Source: Psychromonas sp030397575
Lineage (GTDB): Bacteria; Pseudomonadota; Gammaproteobacteria; Enterobacterales; Psychromonadaceae
Length of the DNA stretch: 64,000 nucleotides
Reading direction: 5' to 3' (one strand)
Assembly: GCF_046250175.1 (NCBI RefSeq)
Contig: NZ_CP176468.1
Positions 35,309-45,620 of the stretch are shown in pieces. The first letter of the stretch is position 1; each line of letters begins with the position of its first letter. Under the pieces are notes generated by a model, which searched no databases, had not been told where the DNA came from, and worked only from the letters and a program-made list of their open reading frames with translations. Both the position numbers and the translations under genes were made by a program.

Positions 35309-36172
35309 TTACCCTTCTACATCAAAGTATAAAGATTTATAACGAATAACAGTTGTACCTGCATCTTGAATATAAGCGCCTGTTTTAAAGAAAAAACCAT
35401 CCTCAGGCCAATCACTGTCAATGACATGGTCACCACTGCTATTTGTATGTGCTTGATCATCATCATCGCAATTATCAGCTGAATATTCACCACCAGACTT
35501 ACACATTAATGTGCCACGTACATCATCCATTTTCATGGTCACAACACTGTCTTTAACTTGTACGTAAAAAGAGCGATGTTGATTTGTACTGACAGTAGGT
35601 TCACCGCTACTATCTAACCAACGATAAGTATCATATTCAGCATCACAGGTGTCTTTATCGCAAGCCGATAATCTCAATTTTGCTTCATAAAACTTAGTGC
35701 CATCTTCTACTATCTGAGCAATACGCATCAATGGTGCACCGATATTATCACTGTCAGAGTTATGCACTTGTAACACCGTAACTTCATCTAAACCATCGCT
35801 CGTTGAATTTATTTTAATCGTGCCTTCCATTGTGTTGGTATCAGAACGATTAAAATCCGTTAGATGACGAAACTCAGTACGTGATGATGACTCACCTTCA
35901 TGAGTGATTTGCATGTAATTTTGACCACTTGGTACTCTAAAATCATCAGTTACATATCCATCAAATGATAGATCAGGATCACTCGAACTCGCATCCGCAA
36001 GCTTTGTAGAACCATCCGGAGAAGTTAATTTAACTTGATCAAGTGCAGATTGAAATATTGCTGTACCTGCGCTGTTTTCATAATTATATGGCGCAGTATC
36101 GGCAGCTAATGCACTAGCGCTTAATACAGAAAGTCCAAGAAAAATCGATTTGTTAAGATGACTTATTTTCAT
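35309..36172 (-). CDS. Secreted polysaccharide lyase family 7 (alginate lyase)
   Basis: A 287-residue exported single-domain enzyme: signal peptide (MKISHLNKSIFLGLSVLSASALA), then a PL7 beta-jelly-roll. The three family motifs are present in order: RTEFRH (about 98-103), LQVHNSD with QVH (about 135), and FFFKTGAYIQD (about 262). The Arg, Gln, His and Tyr of these motifs form the catalytic site that cleaves alginate by beta-elimination. QVH rather than QIH at motif 2 is linked in the literature with a preference for mannuronate. No carbohydrate-binding module. AAAGGA precedes the ATG. It is isolated from other alginate genes in this window. Confidence 0.9.
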   Translation of the reverse strand: MKISHLNKSIFLGLSVLSASALAADTAPYNYENSAGTAIFQSALDQVKLTSPDGSTKLADASSSDPDLSFDGYVTDDFRVPSGQNYMQITHEGESSSRTEFRHLTDFNRSDTNTMEGTIKINSTSDGLDEVTVLQVHNSDSDNIGAPLMRIAQIVEDGTKFYEAKLRLSACDKDTCDAEYDTYRWLDSSGEPTVSTNQHRSFYVQVKDSVVTMKMDDVRGTLMCKSGGEYSADNCDDDDQAHTNSSGDHVIDSDWPEDGFFFKTGAYIQDAGTTVIRYKSLYFDVEG

Positions 36173-36681
36173 GCTATCGTTCCTTTAAGGTAAAGTAACC
36201 ATCAGATTAATAAGGTATTTTATAAATTAATTTAAAATACTATTCGTGCATTCTTTTACTATTCAAAGCTGATCAGTAATGAACACACGAACAAATTAAC
36301 AACACTCATTTAAGTATTACAATAATATTTAACCCCCTGTAGGTAGTCACTCACAATTTCCTGCTAAGGTTTTTAACTTTCGTGATTAGAAACATATAAT
36401 CAATTATTGACGGTTGACAGAAAAAGAAAATAATAACTATTAACACTTCCAATTGGTTTAAGTGCTCATTGGCGGGTTTAATTACCTAGGATTAACGAGA
36501 GTATTAACGCTTTGTAGTGATTTTTTAATCATTTTGAGAGCATAACGGTTATTTATACCTAATAAAAAGTTAAGTTTGATAATAACTTGCCGATAATTTA
36601 ACAAATATAACTTAACCTAGCCCGAACGTTTTAAAGTATCATTACTCTAAATATTGATTCGTTTCGCGTGTAAGGAGATTT
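36173..36681. other. 509-base intergenic region
   Basis: Divergent AT-rich spacer between the alginate lyase and the diguanylate cyclase. No ORF, RNA gene or recognisable operator seen. Confidence 0.3.
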
Positions 36682-37503
36682 ATGGAAGTTTTGAATCAAA
36701 AAGGCGAATTAATTGAATTGGATACTGGCTTTAAGTTTGGAGATAGCTTCTTTACATTGTTAGATTTCGTGAAATATCCAAGCCCAGATGATGCATTACG
36801 ATGTACAAGTGAATTGCAATGTAAACTGTTTTACCGAGATATTATGAATTATGCATTTGTAGATTCCCATAATCAGCTTTTAGCGGATGGCCATCTTCAT
36901 TTAGCAGCTAAAAATTTAAATGAAATTAATAACTTATCATTAGATCATTTAACAGGGTTGAAGAAAAGAGAATACTTGGAGCGAAAATTAGCTAGTTTAG
37001 ATAATGAACAGTATCTGGGTGACCCAGTCGATTTTTCTATGATAATGTGTGATTTAGATAACTTTAAATCCGTCAATGATAAATACGGTCACTCTGTTGG
37101 GGATGATACCTTAGCACTTTTTGGTAAATTAATTACTGATACATTGCGCCCTTCCGATTTTGCTTATCGATACGGCGGCGAAGAATTTTTAATCTTATTG
37201 CCTAACACTGAATTGAGTGATGCAGTTCTAGTGGCGGAAAGGTTAAGGCAAGTTATTGAAACTCGTTTACAGGTGGGCAACTTTGGTTTAAATCAGATTA
37301 CCGCTTTTGATTTGGATGTCTCGAAAATATCTAATGATGACAGCGACATCAATAATGCATTTTTTTTAGCGCATAGTGTCACCTGTAGTTTTGGTGTAGC
37401 GAATTACCAAGAGCAAGGCCACTCAACGGAAGCATTATTTGATACCGCTGATGCAAATTTATACATCGCTAAGAAAAGCGGAAGAAATAAAGTATCTGCT
37501 TAA
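36682..37503 (+). CDS. Diguanylate cyclase (GGDEF)
   Basis: A 273-residue cytosolic protein: an N-terminal region (1-85) without a recognised domain and a C-terminal GGDEF domain. The active site is intact (GGEEF, 165-169) and preceded by a proper inhibitory I-site RPSD (156-159) five residues upstream, so it should make c-di-GMP under product feedback. A roughly 20-residue insert between LQVGNFGLN and the SCSFGVA-type strand (about 205-235) is unusual. AAGGAG lies seven bases before the ATG. Single gene. Confidence 0.92.
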   Translation: MEVLNQKGELIELDTGFKFGDSFFTLLDFVKYPSPDDALRCTSELQCKLFYRDIMNYAFVDSHNQLLADGHLHLAAKNLNEINNLSLDHLTGLKKREYLERKLASLDNEQYLGDPVDFSMIMCDLDNFKSVNDKYGHSVGDDTLALFGKLITDTLRPSDFAYRYGGEEFLILLPNTELSDAVLVAERLRQVIETRLQVGNFGLNQITAFDLDVSKISNDDSDINNAFFLAHSVTCSFGVANYQEQGHSTEALFDTADANLYIAKKSGRNKVSA

Positions 37504-37563
37504 AACATGGAGCTTCATCAGTAATGCTAAATGAATTACTAAGCAGATACTCGAGTTTATCCG

Positions 37564-39114
37564 CTACTTAAAACGCAATACCAATTCATGTAAATCATCA
37601 GCAATCTTTTTCAAGTAATTTATTGAAGCTTCTGCTTCTGTTGTTAAGTTAACATTTTGATCTGTTAAGCCAGAAATACCCACAACTTGCTGATTAATAT
37701 CTTCAGATACATGCGCTTGCTGTTCAATCGCTGTGGCAATTTGAATCGACATATCTGAGATTTGTGCAACTGCGTCAACAATACCTTTAAGCATTTCACT
37801 GCTTTCTAAGACTTTACTCATCCCATTTTCGGCTTCAACAGTCCCCTGTTCCGCATGAACAACTGCAGTGCTTGTTTTATCTGTTAATAGCTGAACAATT
37901 TTAAAGATCTCACTTGTAGAGTCTTGCGTGTGTTTTGCTAAGTTGCGAACTTCGTCTGCTACAACAGCAAAACCCCGCCCTCGCTCTCCTGCTCTAGCTG
38001 CTTCAATAGCGGCATTCAATGCAAGTAGATTTGTTTGTTTAGCTATTTGGTCAATGATATTAGTTGCCGCGGATATTCTTTCCGCTTCTGCAGAGACTTC
38101 CGTGACAGAGCGATTAATGGTTTGTACCGTCTCTCTTAATTTATCAATTGACGCACTGGTCACATTTGCTAATGCTTCCCCTTTTGTTGCTAATGCTAAT
38201 GCAGTTTCAGCATGCTCGGCTGTGTCAGAGACTCTAGATGATACTTCATTAATGGTGGCAGTAATCTCATTACTAGCAGTCGCAACTTGCTCCGTTTTAG
38301 CTTGCAGTTGATCTAAACCATTTTTAGAATGTTGAACAAACTCAAACGAATTCTGGGATTCAGATGTTACTTTTATTGCAGCCACTTCAATACGACTCAA
38401 TACCGTTATCAAATGTGATTGTTGACTTAAAATACCAACTTTAACCCTCCCTAATAAACCCGTACTTGATGTATAAGATTGAGCCGCCTGCTCATTTGAA
38501 AAGTAACCATTCAATAACTCAGCTAAAGCCAACAAGTTATTTTTATTCATGACACTCATCCACAACGCATATACAAGGTTAGATATGAGTAATAAGACGA
38601 TAGCAGCGATCATTGAATTAATTGATAGCAGAAATAATGACAATAAGACCAGCACTACAAGTAATGCATTCGGAACAGAAATCAGCAGTGTTTTTCTTAA
38701 GCCTTTTCCTTCATTAACCCGTTTGTAAAGTTTTTCAGCTCTCGTTACATCTTGCTGTTTAGGGCACGATCTAACTGATTCATACCCCACAATCTGTCCA
38801 TTTTCAGTTACAGGTGTTATATAGGCATCAACCCAATAATATCCACCGTCTTTACAGCGATTTTTCACTAACCCCATCCAAGGATTACCATGTTTTAACT
38901 GCCCCCACATGGCTTCAAATGCCTCTCTAGGCATATCAGGATGACGTACTAGATTATGAGGTTGACCAATTAATTCATCTCGAGTAAAACCACTTATATC
39001 TATAAACTCCTGATTACAATCAATAATATTACCATCAATATCTGTCACTGAGATGAGCTTTGTGTCTTCTGCAAACGTTTTTCTTTGATCGGTCACAGGT
39101 AAATTTTTACGCAT
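37564..39114 (-). CDS. PAS-containing methyl-accepting chemotaxis protein (Aer-like)
   Basis: A 516-residue chemoreceptor. The N-terminal PAS domain (about 15-120) has the Aer-type NLVRHPDMPREAFEAMW motif, suggesting redox or oxygen sensing through a bound cofactor. Two TM segments follow at about 150-185, then a signalling domain with the conserved hairpin tip IAKQTNLLALNAAIEAARAGERGRGFAVVADEVR (in parts KQTNLLALNAAIEAA and RGRGFAVVADEVRNL). No periplasmic sensor and no clear C-terminal CheR pentapeptide. The start at 39114 has AAGGA eight bases upstream; a longer frame from 39150 is rejected. Confidence 0.92.
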   Translation of the reverse strand: MRKNLPVTDQRKTFAEDTKLISVTDIDGNIIDCNQEFIDISGFTRDELIGQPHNLVRHPDMPREAFEAMWGQLKHGNPWMGLVKNRCKDGGYYWVDAYITPVTENGQIVGYESVRSCPKQQDVTRAEKLYKRVNEGKGLRKTLLISVPNALLVVLVLLSLFLLSINSMIAAIVLLLISNLVYALWMSVMNKNNLLALAELLNGYFSNEQAAQSYTSSTGLLGRVKVGILSQQSHLITVLSRIEVAAIKVTSESQNSFEFVQHSKNGLDQLQAKTEQVATASNEITATINEVSSRVSDTAEHAETALALATKGEALANVTSASIDKLRETVQTINRSVTEVSAEAERISAATNIIDQIAKQTNLLALNAAIEAARAGERGRGFAVVADEVRNLAKHTQDSTSEIFKIVQLLTDKTSTAVVHAEQGTVEAENGMSKVLESSEMLKGIVDAVAQISDMSIQIATAIEQQAHVSEDINQQVVGISGLTDQNVNLTTEAEASINYLKKIADDLHELVLRFK

Positions 39115-39388
39115 TAAAATGTCCTTGTTATTAAAGCAATTCCAGTACATTATTTTGATGTATTAGTTTCACTACTCTCAACTACACCAAAAGAGATACA
39201 TTAATATTACATTAATTGACAATAAATTGATTGTGAAGCTGGTAGTAGTTTTATGATTTTTAGCTAATTAGAGGTAATAAAGCACCTTAAAAGAAAAATA
39301 CTTAACCTTTCAATACCTTTAATCGCGAACAACTGATTAAAATAGGCTAAAATAGATGGTTATTATTTACCTTAGAGCTATTTATTTA

Positions 39389-40693
39389 ATGACATTTAAT
39401 GCGATTCCCGATACAAATTCTGACACAGTGATCTCTTTCAAATCACTTAAACTTGTCTCCCCTTTATTAACTCGTTTAGATGAGATCCACTATACAAAAC
39501 CGACTCCTATTCAGGCGCAGGCAATTCCTAGTATATTAGCAGGTCGAGATATTATTGCGGGTGCAAACACAGGTTCTGGTAAAACAGCTGCATTTGCTTT
39601 ACCAATTTTAAATAGCCTTGATGCTGTTAACAAAAAACATAAAGCTACCGGTAACTTTGTAACGCATCTGATCTTAGTACCTACTCGAGAGTTAGCAAAA
39701 CAAGTTTCAGATAGCATAAAATCTTATGCGGTACACTTTAATGGTGCCATTAAAACAGTCTCGGTATTGGGCGGTGTTTCTATCAATACACAGATGCAAG
39801 CGTTACGTGGTGGAAGTGATATTGTAGTGGCGACACCAGGTCGTTTATTAGATTTAATCAACAGTAATGCGTTAAAACTCGATAAAGTACAAACATTAGT
39901 ATTAGATGAAGCAGATAGAATGCTAAGTTTAGGTTTTAGTGATGAACTGTCGTCTTTATTAAGCTTATTACCCACTAAAAAACAAATTCTACTATTCTCA
40001 GCAACTTTCCCTGAACAAGTTAATACTCTTACCGCAGAGCTTCTTAATGACCCCGTTGAAATTCAGTTACAAAATGCAGAAGAAAGTACATTAGTACAGC
40101 GTTTATTCACTGTTGATAAGGGCCAAAAAACCGCATTGTTATCACATTTGATTAAACAACATCAATGGCAACAAACATTAATCTTTGTTAACGCTAAAAC
40201 GGCGTGCAAACATTTAGCAGATAAGCTCGCTAAACGCGGTATTACTGCTGAAGTATTTCACGGTGATAAAGGGCAAGGTGCCCGAACGCGAGTGTTAAAT
40301 GCATTCAAGGCAGGCGAAATTCAAGTGTTAATCGCGACGGATATTGCAGCGCGTGGATTAGATATTGAAAAATTGCCTGTCGTGATCAACTTTGATCTGC
40401 CAAGAAGCCCTGCTGATTACATGCATCGTATTGGCCGAAGTGGCCGTGCAGGTGAAATAGGCCTAGCGATCTCTCTTATTGATTACGAAGATTACCACCA
40501 CTTTAATGTGATAGAGAAAAAACATAAGATCTATTTAGAGCGTGAACAAGAGCCTGGATTTGAAACCACTAACTTTGAAAAATTAGTATTTGAAACAAAA
40601 ACTAAATTAAAGGCACAACCCAAAGGTATAGGTAAAAAGAAACGTAACAAACAACCACCAATCAATGCAGACATTTGGTTAGGAAAGTCTTAA
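39389..40693 (+). CDS. DEAD-box RNA helicase, RhlE type
   Basis: A 434-residue ATP-dependent RNA helicase. All core motifs are visible: Q-motif region FKSLKLVSPLL...PTPIQAQAI, Walker A ANTGSGKTAA, VATPGRLLD, DEAD in VLDEADRMLS, SAT in LFSATFP, DIAARGLDIE and HRIGRSGRAG. A short basic tail (KGIGKKKRNKQ) ends the protein. This matches the RhlE group of ribosome-assembly/RNA-decay helicases important in cold-adapted bacteria. The ATG at 39389 fits the family N-terminus; an earlier frame start at 39356 has no better SD. A 12-bp hairpin follows the stop. Confidence 0.92.
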   Translation: MTFNAIPDTNSDTVISFKSLKLVSPLLTRLDEIHYTKPTPIQAQAIPSILAGRDIIAGANTGSGKTAAFALPILNSLDAVNKKHKATGNFVTHLILVPTRELAKQVSDSIKSYAVHFNGAIKTVSVLGGVSINTQMQALRGGSDIVVATPGRLLDLINSNALKLDKVQTLVLDEADRMLSLGFSDELSSLLSLLPTKKQILLFSATFPEQVNTLTAELLNDPVEIQLQNAEESTLVQRLFTVDKGQKTALLSHLIKQHQWQQTLIFVNAKTACKHLADKLAKRGITAEVFHGDKGQGARTRVLNAFKAGEIQVLIATDIAARGLDIEKLPVVINFDLPRSPADYMHRIGRSGRAGEIGLAISLIDYEDYHHFNVIEKKHKIYLEREQEPGFETTNFEKLVFETKTKLKAQPKGIGKKKRNKQPPINADIWLGKS

Positions 40694-40701
40694 AAACTTA
40701 T

Positions 40702-40735
40702 TAAGTTAACCTCATGTTATTTCGAGGTTAACTTA
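40702..40735 (+). terminator. Hairpin terminator after the helicase gene
   Basis: Perfect 12-bp repeat TAAGTTAACCTC (40702-40713) / GAGGTTAACTTA (40724-40735), 10-base loop, nine bases past the stop. No T run follows. Confidence 0.65.
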
Positions 40736-40940
40736 GCACATCACTCAACCTACACACCTTCATTAATTTTAGCCATTCATATCTTGCTCAGCTTAATACC
40801 TCACCTTTTCCAATACTCTTTTTTTACTTTTTCTTTTTGAAGTGGATTTTTTAATCATTTAACCTTCAATTTCCTTGTTTTATTTGCACTAAAAGAGATC
40901 TGTTTAACTATTGTATTCGTTTATTTATTATTCAACTTGC

Positions 40941-40978
40941 TGATAATTATTAGTAATAATTATCAATTTAGCTATAAT
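40941..40978 (+). promoter_or_regulatory. Candidate Fur-type operator and promoter
   Basis: Palindrome TGATAATTATT-AGT-AATAATTATCA (40941-40965) resembles the GATAATGATAATCATTATC Fur box. A -10 hexamer TATAAT lies at 40973-40978, so the palindrome overlaps the -35 zone. It is 140 bases upstream of the GAF-PAS-GGDEF-EAL gene. The rest of the 413-base spacer (40694-41106) is AT-rich without other features. AT-rich palindromes arise by chance, so confidence is modest. Confidence 0.4.
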
Positions 40979-41106
40979 GTTATATAAAACAGATATTTAT
41001 TTATATTTATATAGTATTTTATTTTACAATATGATGATAATTGAAATATTTATATCCATAAAGAAGTATCATTGATTTTGTTATCAAATGGGACATAACA
41101 GATTTT

Positions 41107-43341
41107 ATGGAATTAAAGAAAAATACTGAGCTTTTAGCAAGCCAACAAAAGATTCTCACTAAAATAGCATTAGGAGACCCTCTTCAAGAAATATTGGAGT
41201 CTATATGTATATCTATTGAAGAACTAATTGATGACAAAACAGCTAAATGCTCTATTTTAAAGTTAGTCGATAACCTCCTTTATAGTATTGCGTCTCCTAG
41301 TATACCGAACACTTATTCTGAAGTAATAGATGGAGTCACAATTGGACCATCTGCTGGTTCTTGTGGTACAGCTGCATTTATTGGTGAACGTGTTTTAGTA
41401 GAGGATATTTCTAATTCACCTTTATGGGAAGGATTTAAGAATATCGCAAAAGATCATCAATTTCAGTCGTGTTGGTCTACTCCTATTATTTCGACCAAAT
41501 CCGAAGTATTAGGTACTTTTGCAATCTACTATGATTCTCCAAAATCAGCTTCACAAGAATGTTTAAATTTAATTGATTACTTTGTTCACCTTTCCAGTAT
41601 TGCTATTGAAAAAAGCAACGATGCATCTCATATGAGAAAGTTGATCAAAGATTTAAAAGTGACTAATCAAAACTTAAATGCCTTCATAAAAGTCATTCCT
41701 GACCCCGCCATTATTATCACTAAAGAAGGTTTATATCTTAATGTTTATGCGGCATCTGAGAACTTATTGAGTGACCCAATACAAGATTTAGTCGGTAAAA
41801 GCATTCATGACATTTTATCCAAAGACGATGCAAAAATGGCGTTAGATAAAATAAATAAAACATTACAAACTAACGAAATACAGGTTTTTGAATACACACT
41901 AACTATTCGAGCCAATGAATATATTTTCGAAGGTAGAACTATCAAGATTGATTATGACAATCAAAGTCATGTGTTATGGGTGATCAGGGATATTACTAAT
42001 CGTAAAAACAGTGAGAATGAAGTTAAAAAATTAGTTTATTATGATCCATTAACTAACTTGCCCAATAGACGTTTACTTACTGAACGTATTGGCGATTGTG
42101 TAGAAAAAATAAAACAAGATAACACCATTAGTGTGTTGTTATTTCTAGATATTGACAATTTTAAACGCATTAATGATTCCTTAGGTCATAGTGCGGGAGA
42201 TCAATTACTTATTCAATCAGCAGAACGTCTTGCCACTGTTTTAGGAGATGTTAATACTTTAGCAAGAATTGGTGGTGATGAATTTGTTATATTAGAAGAT
42301 GAAATCGCTGATAATATACAACAAGCGAAATCTAACGTGATTAAGTTAGTGCAAAAAATACAGAAAATATTTATCGAAAAATTTGAAATAGGTAAACTTG
42401 CCTTTCAAATCAGCGCCAGTATTGGTATCTATTTAATCGATAAAAACCATGCAAATTCAGATAATATTCTGAAGTTTGCTGATACAGCTATGTATCGAAC
42501 TAAATTCAAAGGAGGTAACGGGTATAGTTTCTTTGATCCTAAACAGCAAACTTTATTGGAAACAAAAACAGAGTTAGAAAGCGAGATAGTAAGAGCAATT
42601 GAAAATGATGAGTTCTGTGCCCATTTTCAACCACAAGTAGATACAGAAGGTAACGTAAGTGGTGCAGAGGCTTTAATTCGTTGGAACCACGCTACTAAAG
42701 GTCTAGTTCCTCCTTATCAATTTATTCCTTTAGCTGAACAATTTGGTTTGATACAAAAACTTCAAAATATTGTATTACATGATATCTGCTTACTATTAAA
42801 TCAATTATCAAAAGACTCAAGTCTCCCACCGGGTTATCGAATAGCCATCAACATGGCACAAAATCAATTTAACTCCCCAACTTTAAAAACAGAGTTGATT
42901 TCTATTTTAAATCAATATGATATTCATCCTAATCAAATTAAACTAGAAATAACAGAAAGTATGTTATCGAATGATCTACCTTATACTGTACAACAAATGC
43001 ATGAGCTTAAAGATCAAGGGTTTACATTTTCAATTGATGATTTTGGAACTGGTTATTCATGCTTATCAACATTACATGCTTACCCTGTTGACGAATTGAA
43101 AATAGACAAAAGCTTCATTGATAACATTGAAAATGTTCAAACTGGATTACCTATTGTTGAAACAATTATCAATTTAGCGAAAAATCTAAATATCTCGGTA
43201 ATGGCCGAAGGCGTTGAAATAATAGAGCAATTCAACATATTGAAAGACAAAAAAACGGATGGTATCCAGGGGTATTTAATCGCAAAACCTATGCCTGCTG
43301 AACACTATATCAATTGGCATCAAGCAGCGACTAATTCATAA
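41107..43341 (+). CDS. GAF-PAS-GGDEF-EAL c-di-GMP turnover protein
   Basis: A 744-residue cytosolic signalling protein. Order: GAF (about 15-175), coiled linker, PAS (about 190-305), GGDEF (about 315-475) and EAL (about 490-740). The cyclase site is intact (RIGGDEFVIL), and the EAL domain has AEALIRW, the catalytic ITESML, DDFGTGYSCL and VMAEGVE, so both activities are possible. No TM segment or HAMP. The ATG lacks a clear SD. It is preceded by a Fur-like palindrome, so iron might influence it. It overlaps the convergent yqfB gene tail by 22 bases. Confidence 0.93.
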   Translation: MELKKNTELLASQQKILTKIALGDPLQEILESICISIEELIDDKTAKCSILKLVDNLLYSIASPSIPNTYSEVIDGVTIGPSAGSCGTAAFIGERVLVEDISNSPLWEGFKNIAKDHQFQSCWSTPIISTKSEVLGTFAIYYDSPKSASQECLNLIDYFVHLSSIAIEKSNDASHMRKLIKDLKVTNQNLNAFIKVIPDPAIIITKEGLYLNVYAASENLLSDPIQDLVGKSIHDILSKDDAKMALDKINKTLQTNEIQVFEYTLTIRANEYIFEGRTIKIDYDNQSHVLWVIRDITNRKNSENEVKKLVYYDPLTNLPNRRLLTERIGDCVEKIKQDNTISVLLFLDIDNFKRINDSLGHSAGDQLLIQSAERLATVLGDVNTLARIGGDEFVILEDEIADNIQQAKSNVIKLVQKIQKIFIEKFEIGKLAFQISASIGIYLIDKNHANSDNILKFADTAMYRTKFKGGNGYSFFDPKQQTLLETKTELESEIVRAIENDEFCAHFQPQVDTEGNVSGAEALIRWNHATKGLVPPYQFIPLAEQFGLIQKLQNIVLHDICLLLNQLSKDSSLPPGYRIAINMAQNQFNSPTLKTELISILNQYDIHPNQIKLEITESMLSNDLPYTVQQMHELKDQGFTFSIDDFGTGYSCLSTLHAYPVDELKIDKSFIDNIENVQTGLPIVETIINLAKNLNISVMAEGVEIIEQFNILKDKKTDGIQGYLIAKPMPAEHYINWHQAATNS

Positions 43342-43655
43342 TAAATAACATATAGTTGGGTAATACCTGGGTAAATTTCTTGTATTACTGACTTTAAAGT
43401 TGCCAAGGTCATATTTTCTTGTTGTGCATGCTCTATAGACAGATTATTAAATAATATTGGCTCTACGGCTAATATGTTTAACCGGCAAAACCATCGATCA
43501 TCTTCAAAAGTATACACATCGACATGTGTATTGGGTAAATAGTGTTTCTCTTCCTCATTTCTTATCGTTAATGTTTTCTTACCGGATAAAATATCGGCTT
43601 CAAATCGTTCAAAAAAGGTTATCTTTGACGGAGATTGTTGAGAGGATGAGCTCAT
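43320..43655 (-). CDS. yqfB: N4-acetylcytidine amidohydrolase (ASCH domain)
   Basis: A 111-residue ASCH-fold enzyme that hydrolyses N4-acetylcytidine. It aligns along its length with E. coli YqfB (103 residues): KITFFERFEADILSGKKTLTIRNE, in parts ITFFERFEADIL and GKKTLTIRNEEE, then EHAQQENMTLATLKSVI and IYPGITQLYVIYYEL. The lysine/threonine/glutamate catalytic residues of this region are present. ATG 43655 is preferred; the upstream GTG (43703) lies in a hairpin that ends the neighbouring chemoreceptor gene. Tail overlaps the GGDEF-EAL gene on the other strand. Confidence 0.88.
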   Translation of the reverse strand: MSSSSQQSPSKITFFERFEADILSGKKTLTIRNEEEKHYLPNTHVDVYTFEDDRWFCRLNILAVEPILFNNLSIEHAQQENMTLATLKSVIQEIYPGITQLYVIYYELVAA

Positions 43656-43686
43656 TGAATTTCGCTTCTTATAAAAGTGGCTAAGG

Positions 43687-43716
43687 ATATTATTGCAGTT
43701 CACACTGCAATAATAT
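43687..43716 (-). terminator. Hairpin terminator of chemoreceptor gene
   Basis: Perfect 13-bp stem ATATTATTGCAGT (43687-43699) / ACTGCAATAATAT (43704-43716) with tetraloop TCAC, 48 bases past the chemoreceptor stop. Confidence 0.75.
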
Positions 43717-43763
43717 TAATCCCTTTTAAGCCAAGATCAGGTAATTGGTGTCATTACTACAGA

Positions 43764-45203
43764 TTAAGTTCTATAGTGCGCTAATATTTTACCTAGTTTC
43801 TCTGCACCTTCAGATAAGTTCTTCGTCCCCAATGAAGATTTATGGGCATAGTCACGAATAGATGTTGATTGATCGCGAATACCAGTCAATTCAGATGCAA
43901 TATCATTAACTACCGAGCTTTGTTCTTCAGATGATGTCGCAATATGAAATGTCATCTCTATCACAGCTTGTGATGATTCAGCGATTGAATTGATATCAGT
44001 ACCAATCTCTTTAATCAAACTTGTACTCGTTTGTGCCTGATTTACTGTGTTGTTGGTAATAGTTGATATGTTGTTCGTTTCAGATTGAAGGTTACTGATC
44101 ATCGATTGAATCTCTACCGTCGCAGACTGTGTTCTACTCGCCAATGTTCTAACTTCATCAGCAACCACGGCAAAACCTCGTCCCATTTCTCCTGCACGTG
44201 CAGCTTCTATAGCAGCATTTAATGCCAATAAGTTAGTTTGATCCGAGATTGAATTAATGGTAGTGATCACTTCATCTATTTGTGTCGCATTCTCTTTTAA
44301 TGTCGCCACCGAATATGAAGTTTCTTCAATATAATTAGATAGCTGTTGTATCTCACTTATCACTAATTGAACGCGTTGGTCACTTTGTTTGACATGTTCA
44401 GAATTCAACTCAACCTGCTTAGAAGCATTTTGAGATATTTCTGTCACTTCAAGTGATGAAGCGGTCATCTCTTCCATTGCCGTAGCAACAGAATCAAGCG
44501 ATGTATATTGTTGATTAATTTGCATTTCACTTTGCTTACTATGCTCAGCAATATCCGATGAAGTATAGTGTAACATTGATGCATTTTCTTTCACGGTATC
44601 AACAAGTTCAGATAAGGTATCCATAGCTTTATCTAAAGATGCACCAATGGTCCCGAACTCATCTCGACCTTCAATAAAGCCTAAGCGAGAAGTTAAATCG
44701 CCTTTAACGATTTTTAAGGTTGTATCCCACAATACCCATAATGCACCACGTAAAAAGGTTGCAGTCCAATAAAGTACTAACGCGAATGGGAATAACCACA
44801 AAAAAGTAAGTAATAAACTATTAAATGCACTTTGTTTAGCTGGTTTTTCAATTGTTAATACAGATTCTGACAATGAAGCAAATTGTTGTGACTTAGTTTT
44901 AACCACGGCGGTAACATGGTCATTGTTACGCACAGTTTGATAAATAGAGGCCGGATATGTCACCCCTAAAAGACTAATTTTATCTAGTTGATTAGTGGAT
45001 TCAAGTGCTGTGACCATACCTGATAAACGTTGTTCTAAAGCTTTAGCTGATTGAGATTCAATACTGTCTATTGTATCGAGGTAACGACTAACAGAAACAA
45101 AACTAAGTATAATTATAAACAGGGCTAAGATGACCCAAAACTTGTCAAAAAGTGACATCTTAATAAATAACTTATCAATGTTTCTAAATTGAACTTGTTT
45201 CAT
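43764..45203 (-). CDS. Methyl-accepting chemotaxis protein with short periplasmic loop
   Basis: A 479-residue chemoreceptor: TM1 (about 24-42), a small periplasmic region of about 90 residues without a recognised ligand domain, TM2 (about 130-150), HAMP (about 155-205) and a signalling domain with SDQTNLLALNAAIEAA and GRGFAVVADEVRTLA. The start at 45203 has GGAA seven bases upstream. The small sensor resembles those reading energy state or binding helper proteins. Followed by a strong hairpin. The region upstream holds a probable chemoreceptor remnant. Confidence 0.9.
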   Translation of the reverse strand: MKQVQFRNIDKLFIKMSLFDKFWVILALFIIILSFVSVSRYLDTIDSIESQSAKALEQRLSGMVTALESTNQLDKISLLGVTYPASIYQTVRNNDHVTAVVKTKSQQFASLSESVLTIEKPAKQSAFNSLLLTFLWLFPFALVLYWTATFLRGALWVLWDTTLKIVKGDLTSRLGFIEGRDEFGTIGASLDKAMDTLSELVDTVKENASMLHYTSSDIAEHSKQSEMQINQQYTSLDSVATAMEEMTASSLEVTEISQNASKQVELNSEHVKQSDQRVQLVISEIQQLSNYIEETSYSVATLKENATQIDEVITTINSISDQTNLLALNAAIEAARAGEMGRGFAVVADEVRTLASRTQSATVEIQSMISNLQSETNNISTITNNTVNQAQTSTSLIKEIGTDINSIAESSQAVIEMTFHIATSSEEQSSVVNDIASELTGIRDQSTSIRDYAHKSSLGTKNLSEGAEKLGKILAHYRT

Positions 45204-45620
45204 ATTATTTCCATATAAAGTGAGGTAGATCACGTGTAAAAAGTTATCTATTATTTATAACTTTATGTTTGATAACGTTGACTATAAAACAGCCAACAAA
45301 GGTTATTGTGTTGATTAACAAGAAAAATTAAATCATTAAACTTTCTAAAAATAAGATTCTAAGATCCAATATACCTCTAAAGTGTGACCTAGATCTACCA
45401 ATGACGTTTATTTAGTATATTCATCTTATTACTAACAAAATATGTGGTTAATACGTGTTTATTTTACGCCTGTTAACCAACAAACAGTTTGTACCCAGTG
45501 TAAATTCTCTGATGATTTTAACGAGACGGCATTATTTATGTGGTTAATGGTTCTCCTTAAAAACCTACGAAGTCCATTACCTAATGAATAGTTATTGCTA
45601 TTTTTTGGCAACTCTTTTTT
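45204..45620. other. Intergenic region upstream of chemoreceptor
   Basis: AT-rich, no convincing gene. A 49-codon frame at 45442-45591 (plus) lacks an SD and family resemblance and is not called. Confidence 0.3.

Noticed and set aside
45442..45591. 49-codon plus-strand frame with a CTQC motif
   Set aside because: No SD, no signal peptide and no family resemblance; probably chance.
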